Shown here: positions 1 to 6,828 of the stretch, piece by piece | How positions within the stretch are numbered: position 1 is the stretch's first letter | Layout of the letters: every line of letters starts with the position of its first letter | From: CALAGJ01 sp964293305 | Lineage (GTDB): Bacteria > Bacteroidota > Bacteroidia > Chitinophagales > Chitinophagaceae | Direction: 5' to 3' | Assembly: GCA_964293305.1 (NCBI GenBank) | Contig: CAXYYO010000060.1 | Location: forward strand, 1 to 12,058 | DNA: 12,058 nucleotides | Translations under genes and position numbers: made by a program | Notes under the pieces: model-generated | Told to the model about the DNA's origin: nothing | Databases searched by the model: none | What the model saw: the letters and a program-made list of their open reading frames with translations, nothing else

Positions 1-1
1 A

Positions 2-1132
2 GCAGTAGCTATTCTAATTGGCTACTTTGCGCTTGGACAAAGCTATGACGACCAAATGAATAAAGCGGGAGAAGCTTTGCAGAAAAAAGATTTTTGTAGC
101 GCTTTAAATATTTTTAAAAACGCTTTTAGAGACAGTTCTAAAATTGGTACTTATGACTTTGCCTATGCTGCAATGGCAGCAAGTAATTGCAATGCCGAAA
201 GACTTGCTTTGGATTGGCTCAGTAAAAGTCACCAAAAAGGACTTGGACTAAACCCTGGCGAAATAGACTTTATTTCCAATGATAGTGGATTCATCAAACT
301 TCATTCATTTTCTGAGTGGACAGATATTATAAACGAAATGCGAAAAGCACTAGCTCAAAAACAAGAACAGCAAACTAAAAAAATTGCAGAATGGATTACA
401 CTCATTGACTCAAATAAAATTACAAAAAAGAAAAATGAAAAATTCGTAAACCCAAAAAGTGGTTTTGCTTTGTACTACACAACAGTTGACACTTTAAAAA
501 TTCCATATCTTGTTTATATACCTACCAACTACGACCCATTAAAATCTATGCAACTCATTGTGTATTTACACGGAGGTATTGTAAATACTGAAAATTATAA
601 TTTTGACAATCCAGACTTAGCATCCGGTGAGCCAATATTTTCGATGGGAGACAGGTTTAATTCAATCATCATTTACCCATTTGGCAAAAAAGACTTTGGT
701 TGGGTAGCCCAGAAAAAAGCTTTTGAAAATGTTCTAACAGAAATCAAAGAAGTTCAACAATATTATAACATTGATAATAAAAGAATTTTTCTAGGCGGAA
801 TGTCAAATGGTGGCACAGCTTCATTTTGGTTTGCCTCTCAAAAGCCTAATATTTTTAAAGGTTTTTATGCATTTTCCCCATTGCCTAAACTTGAAATAGG
901 AGACATAAATTTTAAAAATTTATCACAAGGAAAACAATTTTATAGCATCAACTCAAAAGAAGACGATGTATTCACATATACTGATGCTTATTCAATCTAC
1001 AACATGCATAAAACAGAATCAAAAGATTGGCATTTTGAAACATTAGAAAAAGGGAATCACGGTTTTATTTATGACCCAACGAATGGAAAAGAAATTATGA
1101 TTAAGCTATTTGAACAATTATTAGCAAAATAA
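2..1132 (+). CDS. Exported TPR-like / alpha-beta hydrolase protein, 5' end outside window
   Basis: The reading frame is open from base 2, and the residues before the first Met (base 56) read AVAILIGYFALGQS, a typical signal-peptide core. The true start therefore lies left of the window and the Met at 56 is internal. Counting from that Met, residues 1-65 resemble a TPR-type helical pair (alternating A/L/F helices), and residues 150-358 form an alpha/beta hydrolase: an oxyanion-type YLHGG near 170, the nucleophile elbow G-M-S-N-G with Ser250, an acid candidate at Asp303/Asp304 and His335 in GNHGF. All three catalytic elements are in the expected order, so it should be an active serine hydrolase acting in the periplasm or at the cell surface. 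The substrate is unknown. The gene ends 48 bp before the next + strand gene and may be co-transcribed with it. By eye it is more AT-rich than the genes further right. Confidence 0.8.
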   Translation, partial: AVAILIGYFALGQSYDDQMNKAGEALQKKDFCSALNIFKNAFRDSSKIGTYDFAYAAMAASNCNAERLALDWLSKSHQKGLGLNPGEIDFISNDSGFIKLHSFSEWTDIINEMRKALAQKQEQQTKKIAEWITLIDSNKITKKKNEKFVNPKSGFALYYTTVDTLKIPYLVYIPTNYDPLKSMQLIVYLHGGIVNTENYNFDNPDLASGEPIFSMGDRFNSIIIYPFGKKDFGWVAQKKAFENVLTEIKEVQQYYNIDNKRIFLGGMSNGGTASFWFASQKPNIFKGFYAFSPLPKLEIGDINFKNLSQGKQFYSINSKEDDVFTYTDAYSIYNMHKTESKDWHFETLEKGNHGFIYDPTNGKEIMIKLFEQLLAK

Positions 1133-1180
1133 ATACATCATTCCTGATAGGATTTACGAAACTAATCAACCATTCATTCT

Positions 1181-1816
1181 ATGGACATTTTTAAAATATT
1201 ACTATTAACACATATAGTTTGTGGCGGAACGAGCCTATTACTTGGGGCAATACAATTGCTCACAAAAAAAGGGGACAAAAGGCACAAAATAATTGGGAAT
1301 ATATATTTTTTTACCATGCTATTTGCAGCATTAGTAGCGTTACCAATGTCATATTTACATCCAAATTATTTTCTTTTTATTATAGGAGTATTTACATCAT
1401 ATATGCTGTTAACAGGAAAAAGGTATTTGAAAAAGAAGGATAATAATGAAATTCAATTTGCTGATTGGACACTTACTTTTTTAATGTTAGTTTTCGGAAT
1501 TGCTTTTATTGTATTTGGAGTATTTAATATTGTAAAAGCAAATTATTTTGGCATTGTTATTTTAGTATTTGGCAGTATTAGTATTTTATTTGTCAATCAA
1601 GATTTTAAAATTTTCAAAGGAAAATCAAAGGTTAAAAATTATTGGCTTACAATGCATCTTCAAAGAATGATAGGCAGTTATATAGCATCTGCTACGGCTT
1701 TTCTGGTGGTGAATAATAAAATTTTGCCAGATGTAATAGCATGGCTTTTGCCTACTGTTTTAATAGTTCCTTTAATAATTAAATGGACAAGAAAATACAA
1801 AGTAGAAATTAATTAA
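1181..1816 (+). CDS. DUF2306-like integral membrane protein
   Basis: This 211-residue protein is almost entirely hydrophobic, with about six or seven membrane helices (roughly 5-27, 37-57, 62-79, 95-117, 121-138, 165-178 and 184-201). His11 in the first helix, the cytosolic KRHK-IGN stretch (Arg34, His35) and a later TMHLQR motif (His159, Arg162) match the layout of DUF2306-type predicted membrane proteins, which carry a few conserved His/Arg among their helices. The biochemical function of that family is not established. The start is the first Met after an in-frame gap and is preceded by AT-rich sequence without a clear Shine-Dalgarno, as is usual in Bacteroidota. It lies 48 bp downstream of the hydrolase gene on the same strand. 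I see no convincing terminator after it. Family assignment is from memory of the motif pattern. Confidence 0.7.
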   Translation: MDIFKILLLTHIVCGGTSLLLGAIQLLTKKGDKRHKIIGNIYFFTMLFAALVALPMSYLHPNYFLFIIGVFTSYMLLTGKRYLKKKDNNEIQFADWTLTFLMLVFGIAFIVFGVFNIVKANYFGIVILVFGSISILFVNQDFKIFKGKSKVKNYWLTMHLQRMIGSYIASATAFLVVNNKILPDVIAWLLPTVLIVPLIIKWTRKYKVEIN

Positions 1817-2118
1817 GAGCTAAAGCGGCTTGTCTTATATTTCAGTTGAAAAGAATCAGTATATATTTATATGGTTTAAATGCAGCGTTTCAACATTGCA
1901 ATAAATTTCGATGAAACATCAGGGTTTACTCTTATTGTGAATACGGTTCTAATTTAGAATTGGGTATTTTATTTTGGCAATTAATATGGCTAGATGGTAT
2001 TTTTAGTTAATGTATATCATATATATAAGCATTTTTATTCATGTCCATGTTAAACCATCCTATCCATACAAAGTCCGAAGGTGGCTTATTTTAATTAACA
2101 AAAACAAATAAAAGATTT
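1817..2118 (+). other. Gene-free stretch with a weak promoter candidate
   Basis: I find no convincing gene in these 302 bp. The stretch is AT-rich with TA-alternating runs around 2010-2030. Its likely content is the promoter and 5' leader of the lipoprotein gene at 2119; see the separate promoter entry. Confidence 0.5.
1973..2005 (+). promoter_or_regulatory. Candidate Bacteroidota-type promoter for the DUF4397 lipoprotein
   Basis: TTTG at 1973-1976 is followed after 21 bp by TATTTTTA at 1998-2005. The Bacteroidota housekeeping sigma factor recognises TTG/TTTG near -33 and TAnnTTTG near -7; the -7 box here differs only at its last base. It would give a 5' leader of roughly 105 nt. Such motifs occur by chance in AT-rich DNA, so this is tentative. 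Confidence 0.3.
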
Positions 2119-2799
2119 ATGAAAAAAGTATTTTTCTATGTGCTGTTGGCTGTATCGTTGGTAGCTTGTAAAGATGAAACAAGTGTTATTCCGGGATCTG
2201 GTGTTTTGTATGTAAATGCTATACCAGAGGTAAATAATTTTGATATATTTAATAATGCAGCACTAATAGATACAGGTTTGGTATATGGTGATTACACCCC
2301 CTACTATCTAACAGAACCGGGTAATTACAATGTGGCATTTTCTGATCATAGTACGGGTACAGCATTAGCATCTGTTACAACAGATTTTGCTTCAAATGGA
2401 TTTTATAGTGTATTTACTATACTGGATGGTACAGAAAAAAAAGCGGTGGTTATAAAAGACAATCTTGTACAACCTGCTACAGATAGTTGTTATGTGCGTT
2501 TTTTACATTTTAGCCCAGATGCAGGTGGTGTAGATGTAGCGGTAACTGGTGGCGACATTTTATTTTCTACTCGCATTTACAACGACCAAGAGGCAAATCC
2601 TTCAAAAGCTGATTTTACTGAGTTGGCAGCTGGTACCTATAATTTAGAAGTGAGACCTATAGGCAGTGGTACTCCGGTGCTTTTATTACCAAATACCGTA
2701 TTGGAAGGTGGTAAAATTTATACAATTTATGCACGTGGGTTGGTGGCTGGTATGGCACCTTATGATTTGAGTGCAGGTATTTTGGTAAACTATCCATAG
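2119..2799 (+). CDS. DUF4397-domain lipoprotein
   Basis: The 226-residue protein starts with a lipoprotein signal peptide (two Lys, a hydrophobic core, then LVAC with the lipidated Cys17). The residues after Cys are Lys-Asp-Glu, resembling the K-(D/E)2 surface-export signal described for Bacteroidota lipoproteins, so it may be displayed on the outer face of the outer membrane. The rest is beta-rich and looks like two DUF4397 units: about 25-115, beginning SGVLYVNAIPEV, and about 120-220, with the diagnostic YVRFLHFSPDAGGVDV followed by LAAGTYNLEVRP. DUF4397 is a widespread extracytoplasmic beta-sandwich domain of unknown ligand. The start follows an A-rich leader (AAAACAAATAAAAG). The gene is single and closed by the terminator at 2874-2908. 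Confidence 0.85.
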   Translation: MKKVFFYVLLAVSLVACKDETSVIPGSGVLYVNAIPEVNNFDIFNNAALIDTGLVYGDYTPYYLTEPGNYNVAFSDHSTGTALASVTTDFASNGFYSVFTILDGTEKKAVVIKDNLVQPATDSCYVRFLHFSPDAGGVDVAVTGGDILFSTRIYNDQEANPSKADFTELAAGTYNLEVRPIGSGTPVLLLPNTVLEGGKIYTIYARGLVAGMAPYDLSAGILVNYP

Positions 2800-2809
2800 T
2801 ATTTTCAAG

Positions 2810-2826
2810 ATATCCCCTTTGGATAT
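2810..2826 (+). repeat. Small inverted repeat just after the lipoprotein stop
   Basis: ATATCC at 2810-2815 and GGATAT at 2821-2826 pair perfectly around a 5-nt loop, 10 nt after the stop codon. There is no T-run, so it is not a terminator by itself. It could protect the 3' end or be chance. Confidence 0.35.
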
Positions 2827-2873
2827 AAAATATATAAAATCAGGAGGGAGTGTAAAGACAATTTTAAATACAT

Positions 2874-2908
2874 AAAAAAGAGTAGCCTTTTTGGTTACTC
2901 TTTTTTTT
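2874..2908. terminator. Bidirectional intrinsic terminator
   Basis: AGAGTAGCC (2879-2887) pairs with GGTTACTCT (2893-2901) through one G-T pair, around a TTTTT loop. The stem is flanked by A6 on the left and T8 on the right, so it can terminate in both directions. It sits between convergent genes, the DUF4397 lipoprotein (+) and the YbdK-like ligase (-), and probably serves both. Confidence 0.85.
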
Positions 2909-2925
2909 GAAATATAAAAATAGAT

Positions 2926-4032
2926 TTATGCTAAAAATTGATCATGTATATAATCAACCACATCAATCAAATTGCCGGTTCTTTCATAAATAGCTATCTG
3001 TCTATCTGCACCGGTACCTGTTTCTAATAATCGAGGTACTGCATCCAATAAAGATCTGCTACCAAGATGCTTTGATGCATCATCTACAAAGTCCAACAAC
3101 TCTCCTATTAAAGAGCGAGTACTTACTTCGCTTTCTTTGCCAAAGTCAATGAGTTTACCATCAATACCATAGCGGCTTGCACGCCACTTATTCTCATTTA
3201 ATAATGCCCGTTGATAGATCATATAATTCATGTTTTTGCTGCGCATATAATACAGCTGGGCACAGAGAGCCTGAAATAATGCAGCCAGTACCATTGTATC
3301 TTCAACAGTAAGACATACATCGCAAATACGAAATTCAACAGTATTAAAAAAGGGATGCACCCTGATATCCCACCAAATTTTTTTGGCGTTATCAATACAA
3401 TTTGTTTTTACCAAAAGATTGATATAACTATCATAGGCTTCAATACTTTCAAAATGATCTGGAATACCTGTGCGAGGAAACTTATCAAATACTTTTGTTC
3501 TAAAACTTTTATAGCCTGTATATCTCCCTTCCCAAAAAGGAGAGTTTGTACTGAGTGCATACACATGAGGTAGAAAATACCTAACACTATTTGCTATATG
3601 CATTGCCATACGTCTATCTTCCATACCTACATGTACATGCAATCCAAAAATGAGATTACTTCTTGCAGCTTCCTGTAGTTCATTTACTATTTCATTGTAT
3701 CGTACATGATCAGTTATGAGTTGGCTTTGCCAATGGCTAAATGGATGTGTGCCTGATGCGCCTACCCAATAGCCTAAACTTTCAGCAATGCCCGCCACTG
3801 TTTGACGTAGATGAGATACATCATTCCATGCTTCTTCCACATCTGCACAGATATCTGTACCCACTTCTACAACAGCCTGGTGCATTTCTGCTTTTACTTT
3901 TTCATTAATCAGTTTCTGACCTTCCAATACAATCTTTTGTTCATGACTACATAGTTCCCGAGTTTGAGGATTGATTACCATATACTCCTCTTCAATACCC
4001 AGTGTAAAACTTTTATAATTAATGCCTGGCAT
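2926..4032 (-). CDS. YbdK-like carboxylate-amine ligase (glutamate-cysteine ligase 2 family)
   Basis: At 368 residues this has the usual length of the GCS2/COG2170 family, cytosolic enzymes that use ATP to join a carboxylate (typically the gamma-carboxyl of Glu) to an amine. Visible family motifs: LGIEEEY (11-17) with metal-binding acidic residues; QAVVEVGT (52-59); GLHVHVG (130-136); STNSPFWEGR and TGYKSFR (161-178); FPRTGIPDHF (185-194); WWDIRVHPFFNTVEFRICD (220-238); NENKWRASRYG (279-289). All catalytic segments are present, so it should be active. E. coli YbdK has weak glutamate-cysteine ligase activity in vitro, but the physiological substrates of this family are mostly unknown. It lies 96 bp downstream of an ATP-grasp ligase on the same strand, an arrangement like the two-step logic of glutathione synthesis. 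Two hairpins fill the gap between the genes, so its expression may be attenuated relative to the ATP-grasp gene. Confidence 0.9.
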   Translation of the reverse strand: MPGINYKSFTLGIEEEYMVINPQTRELCSHEQKIVLEGQKLINEKVKAEMHQAVVEVGTDICADVEEAWNDVSHLRQTVAGIAESLGYWVGASGTHPFSHWQSQLITDHVRYNEIVNELQEAARSNLIFGLHVHVGMEDRRMAMHIANSVRYFLPHVYALSTNSPFWEGRYTGYKSFRTKVFDKFPRTGIPDHFESIEAYDSYINLLVKTNCIDNAKKIWWDIRVHPFFNTVEFRICDVCLTVEDTMVLAALFQALCAQLYYMRSKNMNYMIYQRALLNENKWRASRYGIDGKLIDFGKESEVSTRSLIGELLDFVDDASKHLGSRSLLDAVPRLLETGTGADRQIAIYERTGNLIDVVDYIHDQFLA

Positions 4033-4051
4033 GGTTCTAATTTTTTACATT

Positions 4052-4080
4052 AAAAAAGGAAGTAACAAAACACTTCCTTT
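4052..4080 (-). terminator. Terminator-like hairpin immediately upstream of the YbdK-like gene
   Basis: AAAGGAAGT (4055-4063) and ACTTCCTTT (4072-4080) form a perfect 9-bp stem with an 8-nt loop. On the minus strand the stem is followed by a T-run ending at 4052, the form of an intrinsic terminator for the ATP-grasp transcript. The T-run ends only 19 nt before the ATG of the YbdK-like gene, leaving little room for a separate downstream promoter. It may therefore be an attenuator or processing site within one transcript. Confidence 0.7.
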
Positions 4081-4086
4081 GAATAA

Positions 4087-4124
4087 AATGCATGGGTTAT
4101 AAAAAACAACATAACACATGCATT
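4087..4124 (-). repeat. Interrupted long hairpin after the ATP-grasp stop codon
   Basis: AATGCATG (4087-4094) pairs with CATGCATT (4117-4124). Further in, after one mismatch, GTTAT (4096-4100) pairs with ATAAC (4111-4115) around a 10-nt loop. This 13-bp stem begins 4 nt after the ATP-grasp stop codon and has only a weak T4 after it on the minus strand. It is more likely a 3'-end stabiliser or a protein site than a terminator. Confidence 0.55.
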
Positions 4125-4128
4125 CTGT

Positions 4129-5085
4129 TTATGAAAACAATAACTCTTTAGCGCTACTGCGGATTATGTATTCACCCCATGTAAGATTGTCCTTACCTAA
4201 TTCCTGTGTTTGTGCTTTTTCTATGGCATAGTTAGCAGTGGTTTCTACCACCCATGCAAAATTTTCTTCACCTACACTGGCACGATCTGCATCTGGTGCA
4301 GGATTACAGAAATCAATGGCATAAGGCACTCCATCCCTTAGGGCTAGCTCCACTGTATTAAAATCATAACCTAGATATTTATTAATCCTGATTACAATAT
4401 CTTCCATCATAGCCAATTTTTCAGCCGAGGGCTTAAAGTCTGCTACATAACGCAGGTGATGAGGATTACGTGGCTCATAAGACATAATGCGTACATGCTT
4501 ACCACCAATACAATAACAACGATAATATTCTTCAAATACAATTTCTTCTTGTAATAACATGACCAACTGTCCAGTTTCCGCATGTTTATCAAAGAAATCT
4601 TCCATACTTTCAAGCTTGTACACATTCTTCCAACCGCCACCGGAAAATGGCTTCATATATGCTGGAAATCCTACATAATCGAATATGCCCTCCCAGTCTA
4701 ATGGATAGGATAAATTAGAGAATGAATCATCAGAGGTGTCAACTGGTAAATCACGACTTGGTAAAATTACAGTTTTGGGTACAGGCACATTAATTTTTGT
4801 GGCCAGACAGTTATTAAAAAATTTTTCATCTGCACTCCACCAAAATGGATTATTGATGACCGCAGTACCTGTAAGGGCAGCGTTTTTCAGGAAAGCCCTG
4901 TAAAAAGGTATATCCTGACTAATGCGGTCAAATATTACTGCATAACCACAACTTTCACCCTGCTTTACTTTATCAATAAGCACTGGCTCAGCCATAATAC
5001 CAGGAATGTTTTTACTGTTTATACGTTCTACAATAGCTTGTGGAAAAGTTCTTTCCTTGCCAAATAGAATTCCAATTTTCTTCAT
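4129..5085 (-). CDS. ATP-grasp domain ligase (RimK/glutathione-synthetase-like)
   Basis: The start is taken at 5085 (MKKIGILFGKE), giving 318 residues. An in-frame Met 14 codons upstream would add a polar tail before the Rossmann-like first strand and is less likely. Residues 1-80 are the N-terminal alpha/beta (pre-ATP-grasp) domain. YMKPFSGGGWKNVYK (143-157) carries Lys145 and the glycine-rich phosphate loop, QEE near 179-181 fits the adenine-contacting strand, and NTVELALRDGVPYAIDFCNPAPD (243-265) supplies the metal ligands Glu246, Asp258 and Asn261. ATP-grasp enzymes make acyl-phosphates and join them to an amine or thiol; the substrate here cannot be read from sequence. It precedes a GCS2-type ligase on the same strand and is divergent from an esterase, suggesting a short amide-bond pathway (inference). 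The leader before the ATG is A-rich, without a clear Shine-Dalgarno. Confidence 0.85.
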   Translation of the reverse strand: MKKIGILFGKERTFPQAIVERINSKNIPGIMAEPVLIDKVKQGESCGYAVIFDRISQDIPFYRAFLKNAALTGTAVINNPFWWSADEKFFNNCLATKINVPVPKTVILPSRDLPVDTSDDSFSNLSYPLDWEGIFDYVGFPAYMKPFSGGGWKNVYKLESMEDFFDKHAETGQLVMLLQEEIVFEEYYRCYCIGGKHVRIMSYEPRNPHHLRYVADFKPSAEKLAMMEDIVIRINKYLGYDFNTVELALRDGVPYAIDFCNPAPDADRASVGEENFAWVVETTANYAIEKAQTQELGKDNLTWGEYIIRSSAKELLFS

Positions 5086-5207
5086 ACTATGAATTTTTAT
5101 ATTTTGAGATAATTTATCTGCATGCAATCATTACTAGCAGTGCGCCAATGTAAAGAAGATATTGAATCAGACCATTTTTTGAAAAATAAATTTTAAAGAA
5201 GGTCCAA

Positions 5208-5319
5208 ATGAATAAAATATGTTTTTATTGCAGCCCTTATTTTAATACATGGTTGCTGGGAAAATTACAACACCGATTATAAATACAACTACATACACGA
5301 TAAATTCCATCTATCTTAA
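5208..5319 (+). other. Possible frameshifted leader or relic peptide overlapping the esterase 5' end
   Basis: An ATG at 5208 preceded by AAAGAAGG (the best ribosome-site-like sequence here) opens only 24 codons in its own frame. If one A were lost from the A4 at 5214-5217, the reading would become MNKYVFIAALILIHGC and continue to a stop at 5317-5319. This resembles a short lipoprotein-type signal peptide, although His at the -2 position of the lipobox is unusual. It could be a frameshifted relic, a leader peptide or chance. Confidence 0.2.
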
Positions 5320-6073
5320 AAGAGAGGTTATAATTGATATTTACAAACATGATGTAGGTGTTGAAAAAATTGAGGATTTAATTTTAATTAATGATGGGCA
5401 GGATTTACCAAGAATGGATTTCTTATCGATATTAGAACCTCTGTTTTCAAAAAACGAAATAAAACCCATCATTTGCGTTGGCATCCATTGTGGCCCGGAA
5501 CGTAAGATGGAATACGGCATGAAAGACCAACCAGACTTTAAAGGCAGGGGTGCAAAAGCTGGTTTGTATGAACAATTTCTTTTTGAAGAATGTATGCCTT
5601 TTCTTGATCAAGAAGCAATCATTCCTGCTCGATTACAAATGCATTATGCAGGGTTTTCATTAGGTGCTTTATCTGCACTTGATATCAGCTGGAGAAATGC
5701 TGATAAATTTTGCTCCATTGGTATATTTAGTGGAAGCTTATGGTGGAGAAAGAAAGGATATGATGAAGGATATAATGATGAAACTGATAGGCTTGCACAT
5801 GCCATGATAAGAAATGGCACTAAAAAGAATAATTTAAAATTCTTTATACAAACTGGTGGTGCCGATGAGAGTGAAGACCGCAATAAAAATGGCATTATCG
5901 ACTCCATTGATGATGCGCTAGATTTGGTAAAAGAATTGAAGCAAATTGGATACAATGATGAACAAATATATTATATGGAGATAGCAGATGGCAAACATGA
6001 TGTGCCTACTTGGGGGAAAGCTTTCCCCTATTTCTTAAAATGGGGATGGAGCAATAAAAAAGGCTCCGAATAG
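5249..6073 (+). CDS. Esterase-D/Fes-like alpha/beta hydrolase with an EF-hand-like loop
   Basis: The 274-residue protein belongs to the putative-esterase (COG2382/Esterase D) fold. It has LILINDGQDL (44-53) at the oxyanion region, VGIHCGPERKMEYG (77-90), the nucleophile elbow G-F-S-L-G (135-139, Ser137), SGSLWW (161-166), an acid candidate Asp206 in GGADESEDRN, and His250 in DGKHDVPTWG. The triad is intact. Residues 210-221 read DRNKNGIIDSID, a good match to an EF-hand Ca-binding loop (D1, N3, N5, G6, I8, D12). No signal peptide is present in this frame, so it appears cytosolic. The start at 5249 is the first Met after an in-frame TAA at 5243 and lacks a Shine-Dalgarno; a better ribosome-site-like sequence lies before the ATG at 5208 in another frame. 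It is divergent from the ATP-grasp gene across 163 bp, and a role in trimming or releasing that pathway's product is inference. Confidence 0.82.
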   Translation: MVAGKITTPIINTTTYTINSIYLKREVIIDIYKHDVGVEKIEDLILINDGQDLPRMDFLSILEPLFSKNEIKPIICVGIHCGPERKMEYGMKDQPDFKGRGAKAGLYEQFLFEECMPFLDQEAIIPARLQMHYAGFSLGALSALDISWRNADKFCSIGIFSGSLWWRKKGYDEGYNDETDRLAHAMIRNGTKKNNLKFFIQTGGADESEDRNKNGIIDSIDDALDLVKELKQIGYNDEQIYYMEIADGKHDVPTWGKAFPYFLKWGWSNKKGSE

Positions 6074-6096
6074 GAAGCCTTTACAAATTTTTTTTT
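6056..6096. terminator. Bidirectional intrinsic terminator overlapping the esterase stop codon
   Basis: AAAGGCTCC (6059-6067) pairs with GGAAGCCTTT (6073-6082) with one bulged A. T9 follows at 6088-6096, and A6 precedes the stem (6056-6061), giving a T-run on the minus strand. The stem overlaps the TAG stop of the esterase. It lies between convergent genes and can serve both. Confidence 0.8.
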
Positions 6097-6103
6097 GATT
6101 ATA

Positions 6104-6379
6104 CTAAACAGTGGCAATTAGATTTTTCACTTCAATTTTCTGACTACTTTCAGCAACCATCAAATTACTTTTTTTTTGATCAGAAACCCTTCGCTCTAAT
6201 GAGAGAATACGAGCATGATTACTCAGCATTTCATCCTCCAGTCGCAGGATTCTTTTTCGCTGTGTAAAAACAATAGCAGACTTAATAAGAAACCCTCCTG
6301 CAAAGCAAATTGCAGCAATGAATACAAGGGAATCCATACCAACAGATCCGTTAAAAATTGAAAGTAGTGCAGCAGCCAT
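6104..6379 (-). CDS. Small single-pass membrane protein with coiled coil
   Basis: The 91-residue protein is not one I recognise. One membrane helix lies at about 16-39 (DSLVFIAAICFAGGFLIKSA), followed at once by a basic QRKR patch that predicts a cytosolic C-terminus. Residues 41-68 have heptad-like spacing of I/L/M/V with many charged residues and should form a coiled coil (RILRLEDEM...ARILSLERRV). The tail is polar. An alternative start is Met15, just before the helix. It has its own terminator at the 3' end and a possible promoter upstream, so it is probably a separate unit although it follows glycyl-tRNA synthetase on the same strand. The sequence suggests a membrane-anchored oligomer or scaffold; I give no function. 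Confidence 0.7.
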   Translation of the reverse strand: MAAALLSIFNGSVGMDSLVFIAAICFAGGFLIKSAIVFTQRKRILRLEDEMLSNHARILSLERRVSDQKKSNLMVAESSQKIEVKNLIATV

Positions 6380-6427
6380 GATAATTTAATTTTAGGTTAT
6401 AAATTTGTTTTACATAAAGTATTATGA

Positions 6428-6435
6428 CAAACTTA
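6428..6435 (-). promoter_or_regulatory. Candidate -7 box for the small membrane protein
   Basis: On the minus strand the bases read TAAGTTTG, an exact match to the Bacteroidota -7 consensus TAnnTTTG, about 50 bp upstream of the ATG. The nearest TTTG upstream is only 14 bp away, shorter than the usual 17-23, so only the -7 box supports this. Confidence 0.35.
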
Positions 6436-6444
6436 CAATAAATA

Positions 6445-6765
6445 TCATACAAAATTAATAATATCCATAACTTTTTGATGAACGTCAGACATTTGTATCC
6501 GTTCTTGTGTCATGCTATCCCTATACCTAAGCGTAACTGTGCCATCAATTTTTGTTTGTTGATCGATTGTAGCACAGAGGGGAGTTCCAATAGCATCCAT
6601 CCTTCTGTATCGTTTCCCAATAGCATCTTTTTCTTCATAAAAACAACGAAAATGTTTTTTGCAATCATCCATTAATTGACGTGCTAGTTCAGGAAGCCCA
6701 TCCTTTTTGATCAGTGGTAAAATGGCTAATTTTACCGGTGCCAGTTGTGGTGGTATTTTCATCAC
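6445..6765 (-). CDS. Anticodon-binding part of glycyl-tRNA synthetase after the internal TAA
   Basis: The first usable starts after the TAA are a tandem GTG-ATG at 6765-6760, giving about 106 residues: the HGTP-type anticodon-binding domain from MKIPPQLAPVKL to the C-terminus. About 21 codons of linker homologous to the family lie between the TAA and this start. No strong ribosome site precedes it (GATACTAGAGAT), so independent translation is uncertain. Confidence 0.45.
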   Translation of the reverse strand: MMKIPPQLAPVKLAILPLIKKDGLPELARQLMDDCKKHFRCFYEEKDAIGKRYRRMDAIGTPLCATIDQQTKIDGTVTLRYRDSMTQERIQMSDVHQKVMDIINFV

Positions 6766-6828
6766 ATCTCTAGTATCTGTAGTACCATCTTCCTTTTGTA
6801 GCAGTTCTTTTTTATATGCATTGCTTAA

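Noticed and set aside
2843..2851. Strong Shine-Dalgarno-like AGGAGGGAG after the lipoprotein gene
   Set aside because: It is followed directly by GTG-TAA with no usable frame, and Bacteroidota rarely rely on such sites.
5086..5127. 14-codon N-terminal extension of the ATP-grasp ligase
   Set aside because: The extension is polar and precedes the first beta strand MKKIGILFG, where family members normally start.
6013..6028. Perfect 16-bp palindrome GGGGAAAGCTTTCCCC
   Set aside because: It lies inside the esterase coding sequence over conserved-looking residues (WGKAFP), has no loop, and is best explained by codon choice.
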